Positions 1-7,825 of a DNA stretch of 64,000 bases are shown here, in pieces (the first letter of the stretch is position 1; each line of letters begins with the position of its first letter). The notes under the pieces were generated by a model. The model was not told where the DNA came from. It was given only the letters and a program-made list of their open reading frames with translations, and made no database searches. Origin of the DNA: CBDAUN01 sp965214875 (lineage in GTDB: Bacteria > Pseudomonadota > Gammaproteobacteria > Arenicellales > JAJDZL01); contig OZ243980.1 in NCBI GenBank assembly GCA_965214875.1, positions 2,418,001-2,482,000 of the forward strand, given 5' to 3'. A program made the translations under genes and the position numbers.

Positions 1-603
1 CTTGACGATAATCATCCGGCCGTATCCTGGCAGTCCGCTACCGGCATACACCACCTCGCCATCAAGCGCGGCATGCACCGGCTGACCGAGATCTCCGCCG
101 ATCTGAATGCCGTTGACATTCGCGCTCTCGGAATAGGATTGAATGATCTCGCCTGATGCAGGCCAACTCCAGCCCGACTTTGCTGGGGCACCGGTTGCAA
201 CACGCGTGCCACCTGAACTCGGCTGCACACGACTTGTCGCGCCGGCGCTTGAATCCGAAGATTTCGTACTGGATCTTGCCGTACCCGAAGCCTCCGATTC
301 GGGTGGATACAACTTGATGACTTGATCCGGATGGATCGTGTAGTCTTCACCTTGAATATTGTTCCAGCGAGCAACTTCAAGGTAGTTCTCGCCAGCAGCA
401 AAGGAAATCGAATACAGATTGTCACCTTCGCGTACAATAAACGTTCTGCCCTCATAGGTCGTTTTCGGCTTTGCCAGATCCTTTTTCACGACCGGCACAA
501 ACTTGACCGAAGCTGGCTGTGACGAGCCGCCGCACGCCGCTAAAACACAAGCCGACAACACAGCCAAGGCGAGTGCTGCTCGACTAAAGCGACCAGATAA
601 CAA
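1..603 (-). CDS. nlpD: NlpD-like LysM/M23 lipoprotein, C-terminus outside window
   Basis: Envelope lipoprotein of the NlpD family, which activates periplasmic amidases during cell separation. From a TTG start at 603 the N-terminus is hydrophobic and carries a lipobox ending LAAC (Cys24; LSAC at Cys19 is an alternative). A LysM domain follows at about residues 45-95 (GRTFIVREGDNLYSI then IHPDQVIKLYPP). After a Ser/Thr/Ala-rich linker the M23 peptidase domain begins (WPASGEIIQSY, GGDLGQPVHAALDGEVVYAG). The frame runs off the left edge, so the end of the domain is not visible. The start overlaps the 3' end of the DedA-like gene by about 20 bases; no ATG lies in this frame at a suitable place, so TTG is inferred. 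NlpD is often catalytically degenerate, which cannot be judged here. yqaA next to nlpD is a familiar gammaproteobacterial order. Confidence 0.85.
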   Translation of the reverse strand, partial: MLSGRFSRAALALAVLSACVLAACGGSSQPASVKFVPVVKKDLAKPKTTYEGRTFIVREGDNLYSISFAAGENYLEVARWNNIQGEDYTIHPDQVIKLYPPESEASGTARSSTKSSDSSAGATSRVQPSSGGTRVATGAPAKSGWSWPASGEIIQSYSESANVNGIQIGGDLGQPVHAALDGEVVYAGSGLPGYGRMIIVK

Positions 604-1165
604 AACCAAGTAAGACCGCAATAACAACTCCCCAACCAACCGGTGTCGCATAGCGCTGCATAAAATTGTTTATCGACTCGCCCGCCCAAAGGCAAATTGC
701 GGATACTACAAAAAACCTCAAGCTGCGGCCAATGGCCGACATAAGCAGAAAAGGAACAAATGCCATGGCAAATGCGCCAGATCCAATGGTAAACAGTTTG
801 TACGGAATCGGTGTGAAACCTGCAAATAGGACGATCCATGCGCCGTGATCTGCATACCAGGCTTGAAGCGTTTTGAATTCGTCTTCAAGGCTGTAGATCT
901 GCACAACTGGCCATCCTATCGATTCAAACAGAAAAACTCCAATATAGTAGCCGATCACGCCGCCCACAACGGATGCTGCCGAAGTAATCAAAGCAAACAA
1001 CCACGCCTTGTTCCGGCGCGCAAGCACCATCGGAATAAGCATTGCATCCGGAGGGATAGGGACCACAATCGCCTCGAACATGCTCAGCATCCAAAGATAA
1101 ACCGGAGCCAGGCGATGCGCAGCAAGAGCGATGATCCGCTGATAGGTCGTCTGGAAAATCGCCAT
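584..1165 (-). CDS. yqaA: DedA/YqaA-family inner-membrane protein
   Basis: A 193-residue multi-pass membrane protein of the DedA/SNARE-associated family, YqaA branch. Family members are linked to membrane homeostasis and lipid flipping; the substrate here is unknown. Visible features are an N-terminal re-entrant-like segment with FEAIVVPIPPDAMLIPMVLA (residues about 30-49), a glycine-rich helix with GGVIGYYIG, and the family motif FTPIPYKLFTIGSGAF, followed by C-terminal helices. Length fits the YqaA subgroup. It precedes nlpD on the minus strand and overlaps its proposed start, which suggests co-transcription. In many relatives surE and pcm lie just upstream; here an amidinotransferase-like gene does instead. 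Confidence 0.88.
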   Translation of the reverse strand: MAIFQTTYQRIIALAAHRLAPVYLWMLSMFEAIVVPIPPDAMLIPMVLARRNKAWLFALITSAASVVGGVIGYYIGVFLFESIGWPVVQIYSLEDEFKTLQAWYADHGAWIVLFAGFTPIPYKLFTIGSGAFAMAFVPFLLMSAIGRSLRFFVVSAICLWAGESINNFMQRYATPVGWGVVIAVLLGFVIWSL

Positions 1166-1219
1166 CCGTTAATCGGCTCTGATGCCCGGCGCCGAGCAGA
1201 ACGGTCACGGCATCAGCAA

Positions 1220-2353
1220 TCAGTCGGAGCCGTCTACTTGAGTACCAGCAACCTGGTTTGGAAAATAGTCTTCACAGCTTCCCTCCCGATGCACATCGGC
1301 TGTGGCGCAATGCAGTCCTCCTCCGAAAGGATAGACATCGCGAAACGGGACCGGCACTACCTCGAATCCCAGAGAATCAAGTTGCTGGATCTGATGTATT
1401 TCGCTTTCTTCTACGCAAACCGTCTTTTGATCAAGCAGCAAAACATTCATTGACAGCCAAATACTCGAATAGCACAGCGGCGGCGGCTTGTCATGCGCAG
1501 GTCCCGCCGCATGAATAATTTGCCAGTCATTCGCCTCAAAAATCTTTCTCTGCGACTCCGGCAACGGACGATTGGGGTTATTCATGATCAACCCCTCGCG
1601 AAGCGGCACAAATGTCGCATCAATGTGGATAGGATCCGGATCGTCAGGAAAATTCAAGCTGTGCACACGATGATTCGGGAAATGCCTCTGCAACCATCTC
1701 ATCGCTTTTCGGTTGGTCGTCAATCCATGCTGGCAAAATAAATCTTTGCCGAGACGCAGAACATCAGCCGCATCAAAAAGCGGTTCATGCTCTGTGGTCA
1801 CAAAATCCAGCGCCGCCGTCCTTCGAAGCTTCTCCTCAACCGTAATGCCGTCGAAATAGCCCGTTTGATAGGATGCTGTTGTCAAACGAGGCCGCGGCGC
1901 CTGCTCCCAGCGAAAGCCCGGATCCTCGTCAAAATACCGCTGCATCAAGCCGTGATAGGCCAGATACTCGAAATATCGGCATCGAAACGCCATCGGCGCA
2001 TTCAGAATCTCGTTCCCCACAGTCAGCAATACGTCGCGCGGCGGCATGCAGGTAAACATATTGTCCACTGCAAAGTCAGGAGTGCGGATGGCCTGATTCC
2101 ATTGCAACGGTTCAGGACGGTCTACCCGAATGCCGCGAGCCTCCAAGATCGCCGCAAAATTGTCCAGCTGCAAAGCAGCCTTCTCAACAGAAGCAAGACT
2201 CCGAAGGCCTCCCTTGCCGAACATCTCGCTGTCCGGGTCGATCTTTGCTTCAACGGCCGGCTCCCAAGACGGGATGCAAGAGTTCTCGGCTCGCCCTACA
2301 ATCACGTGCCGCAAAGGGCTGAAGTCATTCCACGATGAAACTTTAATCTTCAA
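1220..2353 (-). CDS. Glycine-amidinotransferase-like enzyme
   Basis: A 377-residue enzyme of the guanidino-group-modifying (pentein) superfamily, closest in motifs to arginine:glycine amidinotransferase, which transfers an amidino group from arginine to an amine acceptor. The triad is visible: Asp in FDAADVLRLGKDLF, His in HIDATFVPL, and the nucleophile Cys349 in FGGGLHCATAD, preceded by the family stretch VVPVPFRDVYPFGGG. The N-terminal SSWNDFSPLRHVIVG is also typical. It lies 54 bases upstream of the YqaA gene on the same strand and 46 bases after tRNA-Pro. The acceptor (glycine, serine or another amine) cannot be told from sequence. Several related bacterial enzymes work in natural-product pathways, but no such genes are nearby. 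Confidence 0.85.
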   Translation of the reverse strand: MKIKVSSWNDFSPLRHVIVGRAENSCIPSWEPAVEAKIDPDSEMFGKGGLRSLASVEKAALQLDNFAAILEARGIRVDRPEPLQWNQAIRTPDFAVDNMFTCMPPRDVLLTVGNEILNAPMAFRCRYFEYLAYHGLMQRYFDEDPGFRWEQAPRPRLTTASYQTGYFDGITVEEKLRRTAALDFVTTEHEPLFDAADVLRLGKDLFCQHGLTTNRKAMRWLQRHFPNHRVHSLNFPDDPDPIHIDATFVPLREGLIMNNPNRPLPESQRKIFEANDWQIIHAAGPAHDKPPPLCYSSIWLSMNVLLLDQKTVCVEESEIHQIQQLDSLGFEVVPVPFRDVYPFGGGLHCATADVHREGSCEDYFPNQVAGTQVDGSD

Positions 2354-2399
2354 GACATCCTACCCTGGCTTCTACTCACCACAGAGAAAGAACATAGAA

Positions 2400-2476
<77 letters not shown>

Positions 2477-2505
2477 ACTTATCGCCATATGATTCGACCA
2501 CTCAC

Positions 2506-2877
2506 TCAGTCGGTCGACAAAAAGTGCCTCACCTGTTTCAAATTCGCGATCGCTTGCTCAATCTTATGAGCTGCTGATTGATGAATGGTTGGCGGGTTTT
2601 CGTTTTCACGATTCAGATAATCACGCGCCCCGTCAATCGTATAGCCATTATGCTTAAGGAGAACTTTCAACTTCAGGATCAAGTACACGTCTTCTTTTGT
2701 GTAGTGGCGACGCTTGCCGCCACGACGCATCGGCTTCAGTTGGTCGAACTGGGTCTCCCAATAGCGAAGCACGTGCTGGGGCACTTTGCAAACCTCGCTT
2801 ACTGTCCCGATTCCCAGATACCGGGTTTCAGGAATTTGAGCTTGCCGCAACTCTAAGTCGAATTTCGGATCTTCCAT
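2506..2877 (-). CDS. MerR-family transcriptional regulator
   Basis: A 123-residue protein with an N-terminal MerR helix-turn-helix: YLGIGTVSEVCKVPQHVLRY followed by WETQF and RRHYTKEDVYLILKLK (residues about 20-75), then a helical C-terminal part with a glutamine-rich dimerisation helix. No metal-binding cysteines or effector domain are visible. This is the small MerR gene that conventionally follows ihfA and precedes tRNA-Pro; its target is not known. It starts 31 bases after the ihfA stop and is probably co-transcribed. Confidence 0.9.
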   Translation of the reverse strand: MEDPKFDLELRQAQIPETRYLGIGTVSEVCKVPQHVLRYWETQFDQLKPMRRGGKRRHYTKEDVYLILKLKVLLKHNGYTIDGARDYLNRENENPPTIHQSAAHKIEQAIANLKQVRHFLSTD

Positions 2878-2908
2878 TCGTGCTGATCACATCATGCGCA
2901 TTCCATCG

Positions 2909-3208
2909 CTATGATCCGCCGCCTTGCACCCGCTTCCGAAGCTTATGGCTCGCCTTGAAGGTGACAACATGCCGCTCGCTAACCATCGCGGCTTCGCCTG
3001 TTTTCGGATTGCGTCCGACACGGGCGCGCTTATGGCGTATATGATAGTTTCCGAAACCAGAAAGCTTAACATCTTCATGATTTTCAAGAACTTTTCGGAT
3101 CTCTTCGAAAAACTGATCAACGATCTGCTTTGATTCTCTTTGATTCAGCCCTAGCTTGCGGTTCACTTCATTGACTAGATCTGACTTGACGACAACCGAA
3201 TTTCCCAT
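2909..3208 (-). CDS. ihfA: Integration host factor subunit alpha
   Basis: A 99-residue HU/IHF-family DNA-bending protein. The family signature is visible: FFEEIRKVLENHEDVKLSGF, GNYHIRHKRARVGRNPKTGE (the beta-arm with the intercalating Pro) and VVTFKASHKLRKRV. It pairs with IhfB to bend DNA in replication, recombination and transcription. It lies 13 bases downstream of pheT, the standard position of ihfA, which supports alpha rather than beta or HU. Confidence 0.96.
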   Translation of the reverse strand: MGNSVVVKSDLVNEVNRKLGLNQRESKQIVDQFFEEIRKVLENHEDVKLSGFGNYHIRHKRARVGRNPKTGEAAMVSERHVVTFKASHKLRKRVQGGGS

Positions 3209-3221
3209 AGCGTCACCTATT

Positions 3222-5597
3222 TCAACCTCTTAGTTGCGCACCAACGTTTTCATGCAGATATTTGACAATGCTTGCGACTTGCGAATCGACTTCAGAATCA
3301 GTCAAGGTACGCGATTTTACACGAAATTTCAATCTGAATGCGACACTTTTCTTGTTCGAGTCAATACCCGTGCCTGAATACAGATCAAACAGCAAAGCCG
3401 ATTCCAAGGCATCGCCTGCGGCAGCATGAATCATCTCGCTGACCCGGTCCACGGCGACAGTTTTTTCGACCATCAGCGAAAGATCACGCATGATCGCAGG
3501 AAATCGCGATATGGCACTGTAGCTACTTATACTCCTTTCGGCAATTGATCGCATTGACAATTCAAAGACGAAAGCGGAGCCTTTAACACCGACACTGCTC
3601 AAAATCTCTGGAAGCAGCTGACCCGCCAATCCGACCTGTTCATCGCCAACGAAGATTCCTGCGCTGCATCCTGGCACCAGTGCAAAGTCTGATACCGGTC
3701 GAAATCTGACTTTGTCCAGCTTTCCAGCAATATCGTACAGACGCTCTATATCGCCTTTCATGTCAAAAAAGTCGATCGCTCGGTCCTGCTTGTTCCACTG
3801 ATCCGGAGCATAGCTGCCACAGACAATTCCTCCGAGAACCTTCTGCTCGCCTTGCGGAAGAAACACAGCGCCTATTTCGTAGAGCTTGACCTGACTTTGC
3901 TGTCGACGCAGATTTTCAGCCAATGCTTCAAACAAGCCCGGCCATAGTCGGGAGCGCATCACCGACATGGTCGATGAGATCGGATTTGATAGCGCTTTGG
4001 CTTCAAGCGAAGGACAGATGCGCGCTTGCAGTTCCGGATCGACAAAGCTGTAGGTGATCGCCTCGAAATATCCAGCCTGCTCAAGGGCTTGGCGCACAAC
4101 CGAATCACTGAGAAATTTTTCACGTGTCGCGCCGCCTGCGACATGACTGGCGCCAACCCGAAAAGTGCTCGGTATCGAGTCGTAGCCTTTGATTCGCGCG
4201 ATCTCTTCGACTTGATCATGTTCGGCTTCCAAGTCGAAACGATACGGCCATGGCAAAACCTTCCATCCACCTTCGACTGTTTCGACTTTTTCATTGACAC
4301 GCGTCAGGATGGCTTCAATTTCTTCGCTTGCCAAGCTGATGCCAAGAACCTGCTCCACTCTGGATTCGCGCACCACGCACGCTTGCTTGCCTAAAACATG
4401 CTCGTCGTTGACAACATTTTGTACTGGTCCTGGCTTGCCTCCGGCTATGCTGACAATCAGATCGGTAGCGCGCTCGATTGCACGAACCTGCAGAAATGGA
4501 TCCACGCCGCGCTCAAAGCGATGCGATGCATCAGTATGCAAGCCATAGCAAGACACAGACAACCGAACAGCCATCGGCGCAAAAAATGCAGATTCGAGGA
4601 ACACGCTCGTGGTTTCGGATCCGATCGCGCTGGATTCGCCTCCCATCACGCCTGCCAATGCAATTGGCCTGCTTTCATCGGCAATCAGGAGCGATCCCTC
4701 CTTAAGCACCAATTCAGATCCATCGAGAAGCTTAAGCCGCTCGCCGGAGCCAGAGCTCCTGACTTTGATCATTGAACCGGGAAGCTTGTCGAGATCAAAT
4801 GCATGCATCGGCTGCCCAAGCTCAACCATCACATAGTTGGTAATGTCGACGATTGGATGAATGCAGCGCAATCCGGTCCGGTGCAGGCGCTGCTTCATCC
4901 AATCCGGTGTCTTTATATCGTTGCGAATCCGCTCGATAACCCGGCCAGCATATCTCGGACAGTCTTTCGGCACCTCGATATCAAGCGCCATCGTGCGCTC
5001 AGATGTCGCCGCCACCGGATCGGGCGCCTCAACGCTGATGGGTTGGCAACTCAATATCGCGACATCTCTTGCAACTCCCGCCATGCTCAAGCAATCGCCA
5101 CGATTGGGAGTCAGCTCAATATCGAACAACGTATCTTCAAGCTGAAGATATTCGCTGACAGGAGTGCCGACAGGCGCATCCGCGTCAAAGATGACAATAC
5201 CTTCAGAATCTTCCCCAATCCCGAGCTCGGATTCTGAACAAAGCATGCCATTGGATTCGACACCATGCACCAAAGTCGTTTCAATGCGCGCGTCGTCGCC
5301 GATTGCCGCGCCGCAAAGCGCCACGGCGCTTTTGACCCCGGCTGCGACATTTGCCGCTCCGCAGACAACTTGCAAGGCAGACATGTCCCCAATATCGATT
5401 TCGCATACGGTAAGATCTTTGCGCTCGCTGTGCGCCCGGACTCGTCTCACGAGACCGACAACAACGTTATTGTCGCATCGACGATTTTCGATCACGCGCC
5501 CGACCTCAAGCCCTGCCATTGTGAGCCGTTCGGCCAGCTGCTCATTGGTCAGGCCGTGATCGACCCACTGTTTTAGCCAGTTTGCGCTGATTTGCAT
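3222..5597 (-). CDS. pheT: Phenylalanine-tRNA ligase beta subunit
   Basis: A 791-residue PheT of full family length. It forms the (alpha-beta)2 phenylalanyl-tRNA synthetase with PheS in the cytoplasm. In order: N-terminal MQISANWLKQWVD, the tRNA-binding OB-fold (about 40-150), the B3/B4 editing domain (about 210-400, with LTPNRGDCLSMAGVARDVAI just before it), the B5 domain, the catalytic-like core, and the C-terminal ferredoxin-like anticodon-binding domain (FPAIMRDLSLMVEKTVAVD). The ATG is 5 bases after the pheS stop, so the two are surely one transcript. Confidence 0.98.
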   Translation of the reverse strand: MQISANWLKQWVDHGLTNEQLAERLTMAGLEVGRVIENRRCDNNVVVGLVRRVRAHSERKDLTVCEIDIGDMSALQVVCGAANVAAGVKSAVALCGAAIGDDARIETTLVHGVESNGMLCSESELGIGEDSEGIVIFDADAPVGTPVSEYLQLEDTLFDIELTPNRGDCLSMAGVARDVAILSCQPISVEAPDPVAATSERTMALDIEVPKDCPRYAGRVIERIRNDIKTPDWMKQRLHRTGLRCIHPIVDITNYVMVELGQPMHAFDLDKLPGSMIKVRSSGSGERLKLLDGSELVLKEGSLLIADESRPIALAGVMGGESSAIGSETTSVFLESAFFAPMAVRLSVSCYGLHTDASHRFERGVDPFLQVRAIERATDLIVSIAGGKPGPVQNVVNDEHVLGKQACVVRESRVEQVLGISLASEEIEAILTRVNEKVETVEGGWKVLPWPYRFDLEAEHDQVEEIARIKGYDSIPSTFRVGASHVAGGATREKFLSDSVVRQALEQAGYFEAITYSFVDPELQARICPSLEAKALSNPISSTMSVMRSRLWPGLFEALAENLRRQQSQVKLYEIGAVFLPQGEQKVLGGIVCGSYAPDQWNKQDRAIDFFDMKGDIERLYDIAGKLDKVRFRPVSDFALVPGCSAGIFVGDEQVGLAGQLLPEILSSVGVKGSAFVFELSMRSIAERSISSYSAISRFPAIMRDLSLMVEKTVAVDRVSEMIHAAAGDALESALLFDLYSGTGIDSNKKSVAFRLKFRVKSRTLTDSEVDSQVASIVKYLHENVGAQLRG

Positions 5598-5602
5598 GAC
5601 GA

Positions 5603-6646
5603 CTACTTGAACTGGCGAAGCATGTCCAGATCGTTTTCGAAAAATAGGCGAATGTCGCCCACTCCGTATCTAAGCATCGTGAAACGTTCCACGCCCATGC
5701 CGAATGCGTAGCCGGTATATCTTTCGCTGTCAATGCCGACATGGGCATAAAGCGCCGGATGCACCATGCCGCAGCCGAGCACCTCCAGCCATCCGGTCTG
5801 CTTGCATACCGGACACCCTTTTCCGTCGCAAAACACGCAGCTAATATCGACTTCAGCCGAAGGCTCGGTGAAAGGAAAATAGGACGCGCGAAAGCGAAGG
5901 TCCAGTTCTGCTTCGAAGAACTCTCGCACAAAATATTCCAAAATGCCCTTCAAATCGGCAAAGGTCGTAGACTCATCGACAACCAGTCCCTCAACTTGAT
6001 GGAACATCGGCGTATGCGTCATATCGGAGTCGCATCGATAGACACGGCCGGGCGCGATGATCCTGATTGGCGGCGGATTGTTTTCCATGTAGCGTATCTG
6101 CACCGGCGAAGTATGCGTACGAAGCAGCAAGCCGTCGTCGAAATAGAACGTATCCTGCATGGCGCGAGCCGGGTGCTCAGGCGGAATATTGAGCGCCTCG
6201 AAATTGTGATAGTCATCCTCGATTTCGGGACCGTAAGCGGTAGCAAAACCAGCCGCAGCGAATATACGCTGCATGCGCTGCAGCGTACGCGTCAAAGGAT
6301 GGGGCCCCCCGGTCTCGTTTCTGCGGCCGGGCAGGGTCACATCGACTGCATATTTACGAAGGTTTGCCTCGGATTGGGCTTTGCGCAATTCTTCCTTGCG
6401 AGAACCAATCCGCTGCTCAACCTCGCGCTTGGTCCGATTGATCCGGCTGCCTGCCTCAGGACGGTCGCTTGCAGGCAGCGACCCGATCGATTTTAGAAAT
6501 TGCGTGAGTATCCCATTGCGCCCCAGATACTGCACACGCGCCGATTCAAGTTGGGCATCGTCTTCAGCGACATCTATCAGGCGAAGCGCCTCTGCGAGCG
6601 CGTCGCCAAGCGTCTGCGTGTCGGGCATTGGCAATGGAGCGGACAT
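5603..6646 (-). CDS. pheS: Phenylalanine-tRNA ligase alpha subunit
   Basis: A 347-residue class II aminoacyl-tRNA synthetase subunit. The N-terminal coiled coil (about 10-90) is followed by the catalytic core: HPLTRTLQRMQRIFAAAGF, motif 2 (FHQVEGLVVDE) and motif 3 (GYAFGMGVERFTMLRYGV). It charges tRNA-Phe with PheT. ATG at 6646 fits; an internal ATG six codons later is possible. It lies 47 bases after rplT, and no phenylalanine leader peptide is evident in that gap. Confidence 0.98.
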   Translation of the reverse strand: MSAPLPMPDTQTLGDALAEALRLIDVAEDDAQLESARVQYLGRNGILTQFLKSIGSLPASDRPEAGSRINRTKREVEQRIGSRKEELRKAQSEANLRKYAVDVTLPGRRNETGGPHPLTRTLQRMQRIFAAAGFATAYGPEIEDDYHNFEALNIPPEHPARAMQDTFYFDDGLLLRTHTSPVQIRYMENNPPPIRIIAPGRVYRCDSDMTHTPMFHQVEGLVVDESTTFADLKGILEYFVREFFEAELDLRFRASYFPFTEPSAEVDISCVFCDGKGCPVCKQTGWLEVLGCGMVHPALYAHVGIDSERYTGYAFGMGVERFTMLRYGVGDIRLFFENDLDMLRQFK

Positions 6647-6693
6647 ACGATCGATGTCGCAACCGGAAAAGAGCGGTGGGACGAGCGCTCAGC

Positions 6694-7053
6694 TCAATCG
6701 CTGAGCGCAAACTTGGCTTTGTCCGCCAGGAGGGAAAAAGTTTCCTTGTCCTTTACTGCGATGTGTGCAAGAGTCTTGCGATCAAGTTCAATGCTGGACC
6801 GCTTCAAACCGTTCATGAATGTGCTGTAACTCATGCCGCACTCGCGCGCAGCTGCGTTTATGCGCATGATCCAAAGCGATCGGAAGTCGCGCTTTTTGCG
6901 GCGTCGATCGCGGTAGGCGTATTGTCCAGCCTTGGTTACAGCTTGCTTCGCGACTCGGAAAACGTTTTTCCGCGCTCCCCGATAGCCCTTCGCCTGCTTA
7001 AGTACTTTCTTATGTCTGGCTCGTGCGGTAACCCCGCGTTTTACCCTTGGCAT
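6694..7053 (-). CDS. rplT: Ribosomal protein bL20
   Basis: Large-subunit ribosomal protein L20, 119 residues, beginning MPRVKRGVTARARHKKVL at ATG 7053; the open frame continues upstream but the family start is clear. The basic N-terminal extension that threads into 23S rRNA and the globular domain (MRINAAARECGMSYSTFMNG) are both present. In relatives L20 represses its own rpmI-rplT message. It is 22 bases downstream of rpmI. Confidence 0.98.
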   Translation of the reverse strand: MPRVKRGVTARARHKKVLKQAKGYRGARKNVFRVAKQAVTKAGQYAYRDRRRKKRDFRSLWIMRINAAARECGMSYSTFMNGLKRSSIELDRKTLAHIAVKDKETFSLLADKAKFALSD

Positions 7054-7075
7054 GACTGTGATCCTCGACTGCGCT

Positions 7076-7273
7076 CTAAGTGTACGGAAGCATGCGCTGC
7101 ACACGCTCTTGATCGGAGGCGTGCATGATGGCGCCCTTGCGCAGATTTCGCTTTCGCTTAGGCGACTTTTTAGTCAGAATATGAGAGGTGTGCGATTGCG
7201 AACGCTTGAATTTACCGCTTGCGGTCTTCTTGAATCGCTTCGCAGCACCACGGTTTGTCTTGATTTTCGGCAT
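7076..7273 (-). CDS. rpmI: Ribosomal protein bL35
   Basis: A 65-residue large-subunit protein starting MPKIKTNRGAAKRFKKT, which is diagnostic. Highly basic with SHILTKKSPKRKRNLRKG in the middle. The ATG at 7273 is chosen by family alignment over a start seven codons upstream. It sits between infC and rplT in the standard operon. Confidence 0.98.
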   Translation of the reverse strand: MPKIKTNRGAAKRFKKTASGKFKRSQSHTSHILTKKSPKRKRNLRKGAIMHASDQERVQRMLPYT

Positions 7274-7308
7274 TGGTTCGAAAAAATCTTCCAAATTTGC
7301 TTTTGAAA

Positions 7309-7824
7309 CTATTTTGCAGGAGCGAGAACCATGACCAGTTGTCGCCCTTCTAATATCGGATCGTGCTCCACTGACGAGATCTCCGCAAGATCTTGCTCGA
7401 CTCGATTCAGCATCTCAAGTCCTAATTCTTGCCGCATCATTTCGCGCCCTCGAAATCGCATCGTCACCTTCACCTTGTTACCGCTCTCAAGAAACTCTCT
7501 AAGCTTCCTGACCTTGACATCGTAATCGCCAACGTCGGTGCCGGGTCGAAACTTGATTTCCTTGATAACGAATTGCTTCTGCTTGCGCTTTTGATCATGC
7601 CGCTTCTTGCTCGCGGAATAGCGGAACTTTCCGTAGTCCATCAGACGGCACACCGGCGGTTCCGCTTTTGGTGAAATCTCTACTAGATCCAAATCTGCAC
7701 TTTCAGCTTGCGCAAGCGCATCTTCAACCGGCATGATGCCAATCTGATTTCCGTCTTCGCTAATCAACCGCACTTCAGATGCGTCAATCTGCGAATTGAT
7801 ACGGTGTAATTTTTCAGTAGCCGT
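7309..7824 (-). CDS. infC: Translation initiation factor IF-3, probable ACG start
   Basis: IF-3 prevents premature subunit joining and proofreads the start codon. The protein has the N-domain (VRLISEDGNQIGIMPVEDAL, VCRLMDYGKF), the lysine-rich linker and the C-domain (KEIKFRPGTDVGDYDVK, MRFRGREM). There is no ATG at the proper place. A strong GGAG lies 7 bases before an in-frame ACG at 7824, one base past the thrS stop, and translation from there matches the family N-terminus. In-frame GTG 7860 (183 residues) lies upstream of that GGAG, deep in thrS, and would add 12 non-conserved residues. IF-3 genes are known for rare start codons (AUU in E. coli) that give autoregulation; ACG here is inferred. 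Confidence 0.95.
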   Translation of the reverse strand, partial: TATEKLHRINSQIDASEVRLISEDGNQIGIMPVEDALAQAESADLDLVEISPKAEPPVCRLMDYGKFRYSASKKRHDQKRKQKQFVIKEIKFRPGTDVGDYDVKVRKLREFLESGNKVKVTMRFRGREMMRQELGLEMLNRVEQDLAEISSVEHDPILEGRQLVMVLAPAK

Positions 7825-7825
7825 T

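Noticed and set aside
845..1453. 202-residue plus-strand ORF
   Set aside because: Antisense to the DedA-like and amidinotransferase genes, both of which have clear family motifs.
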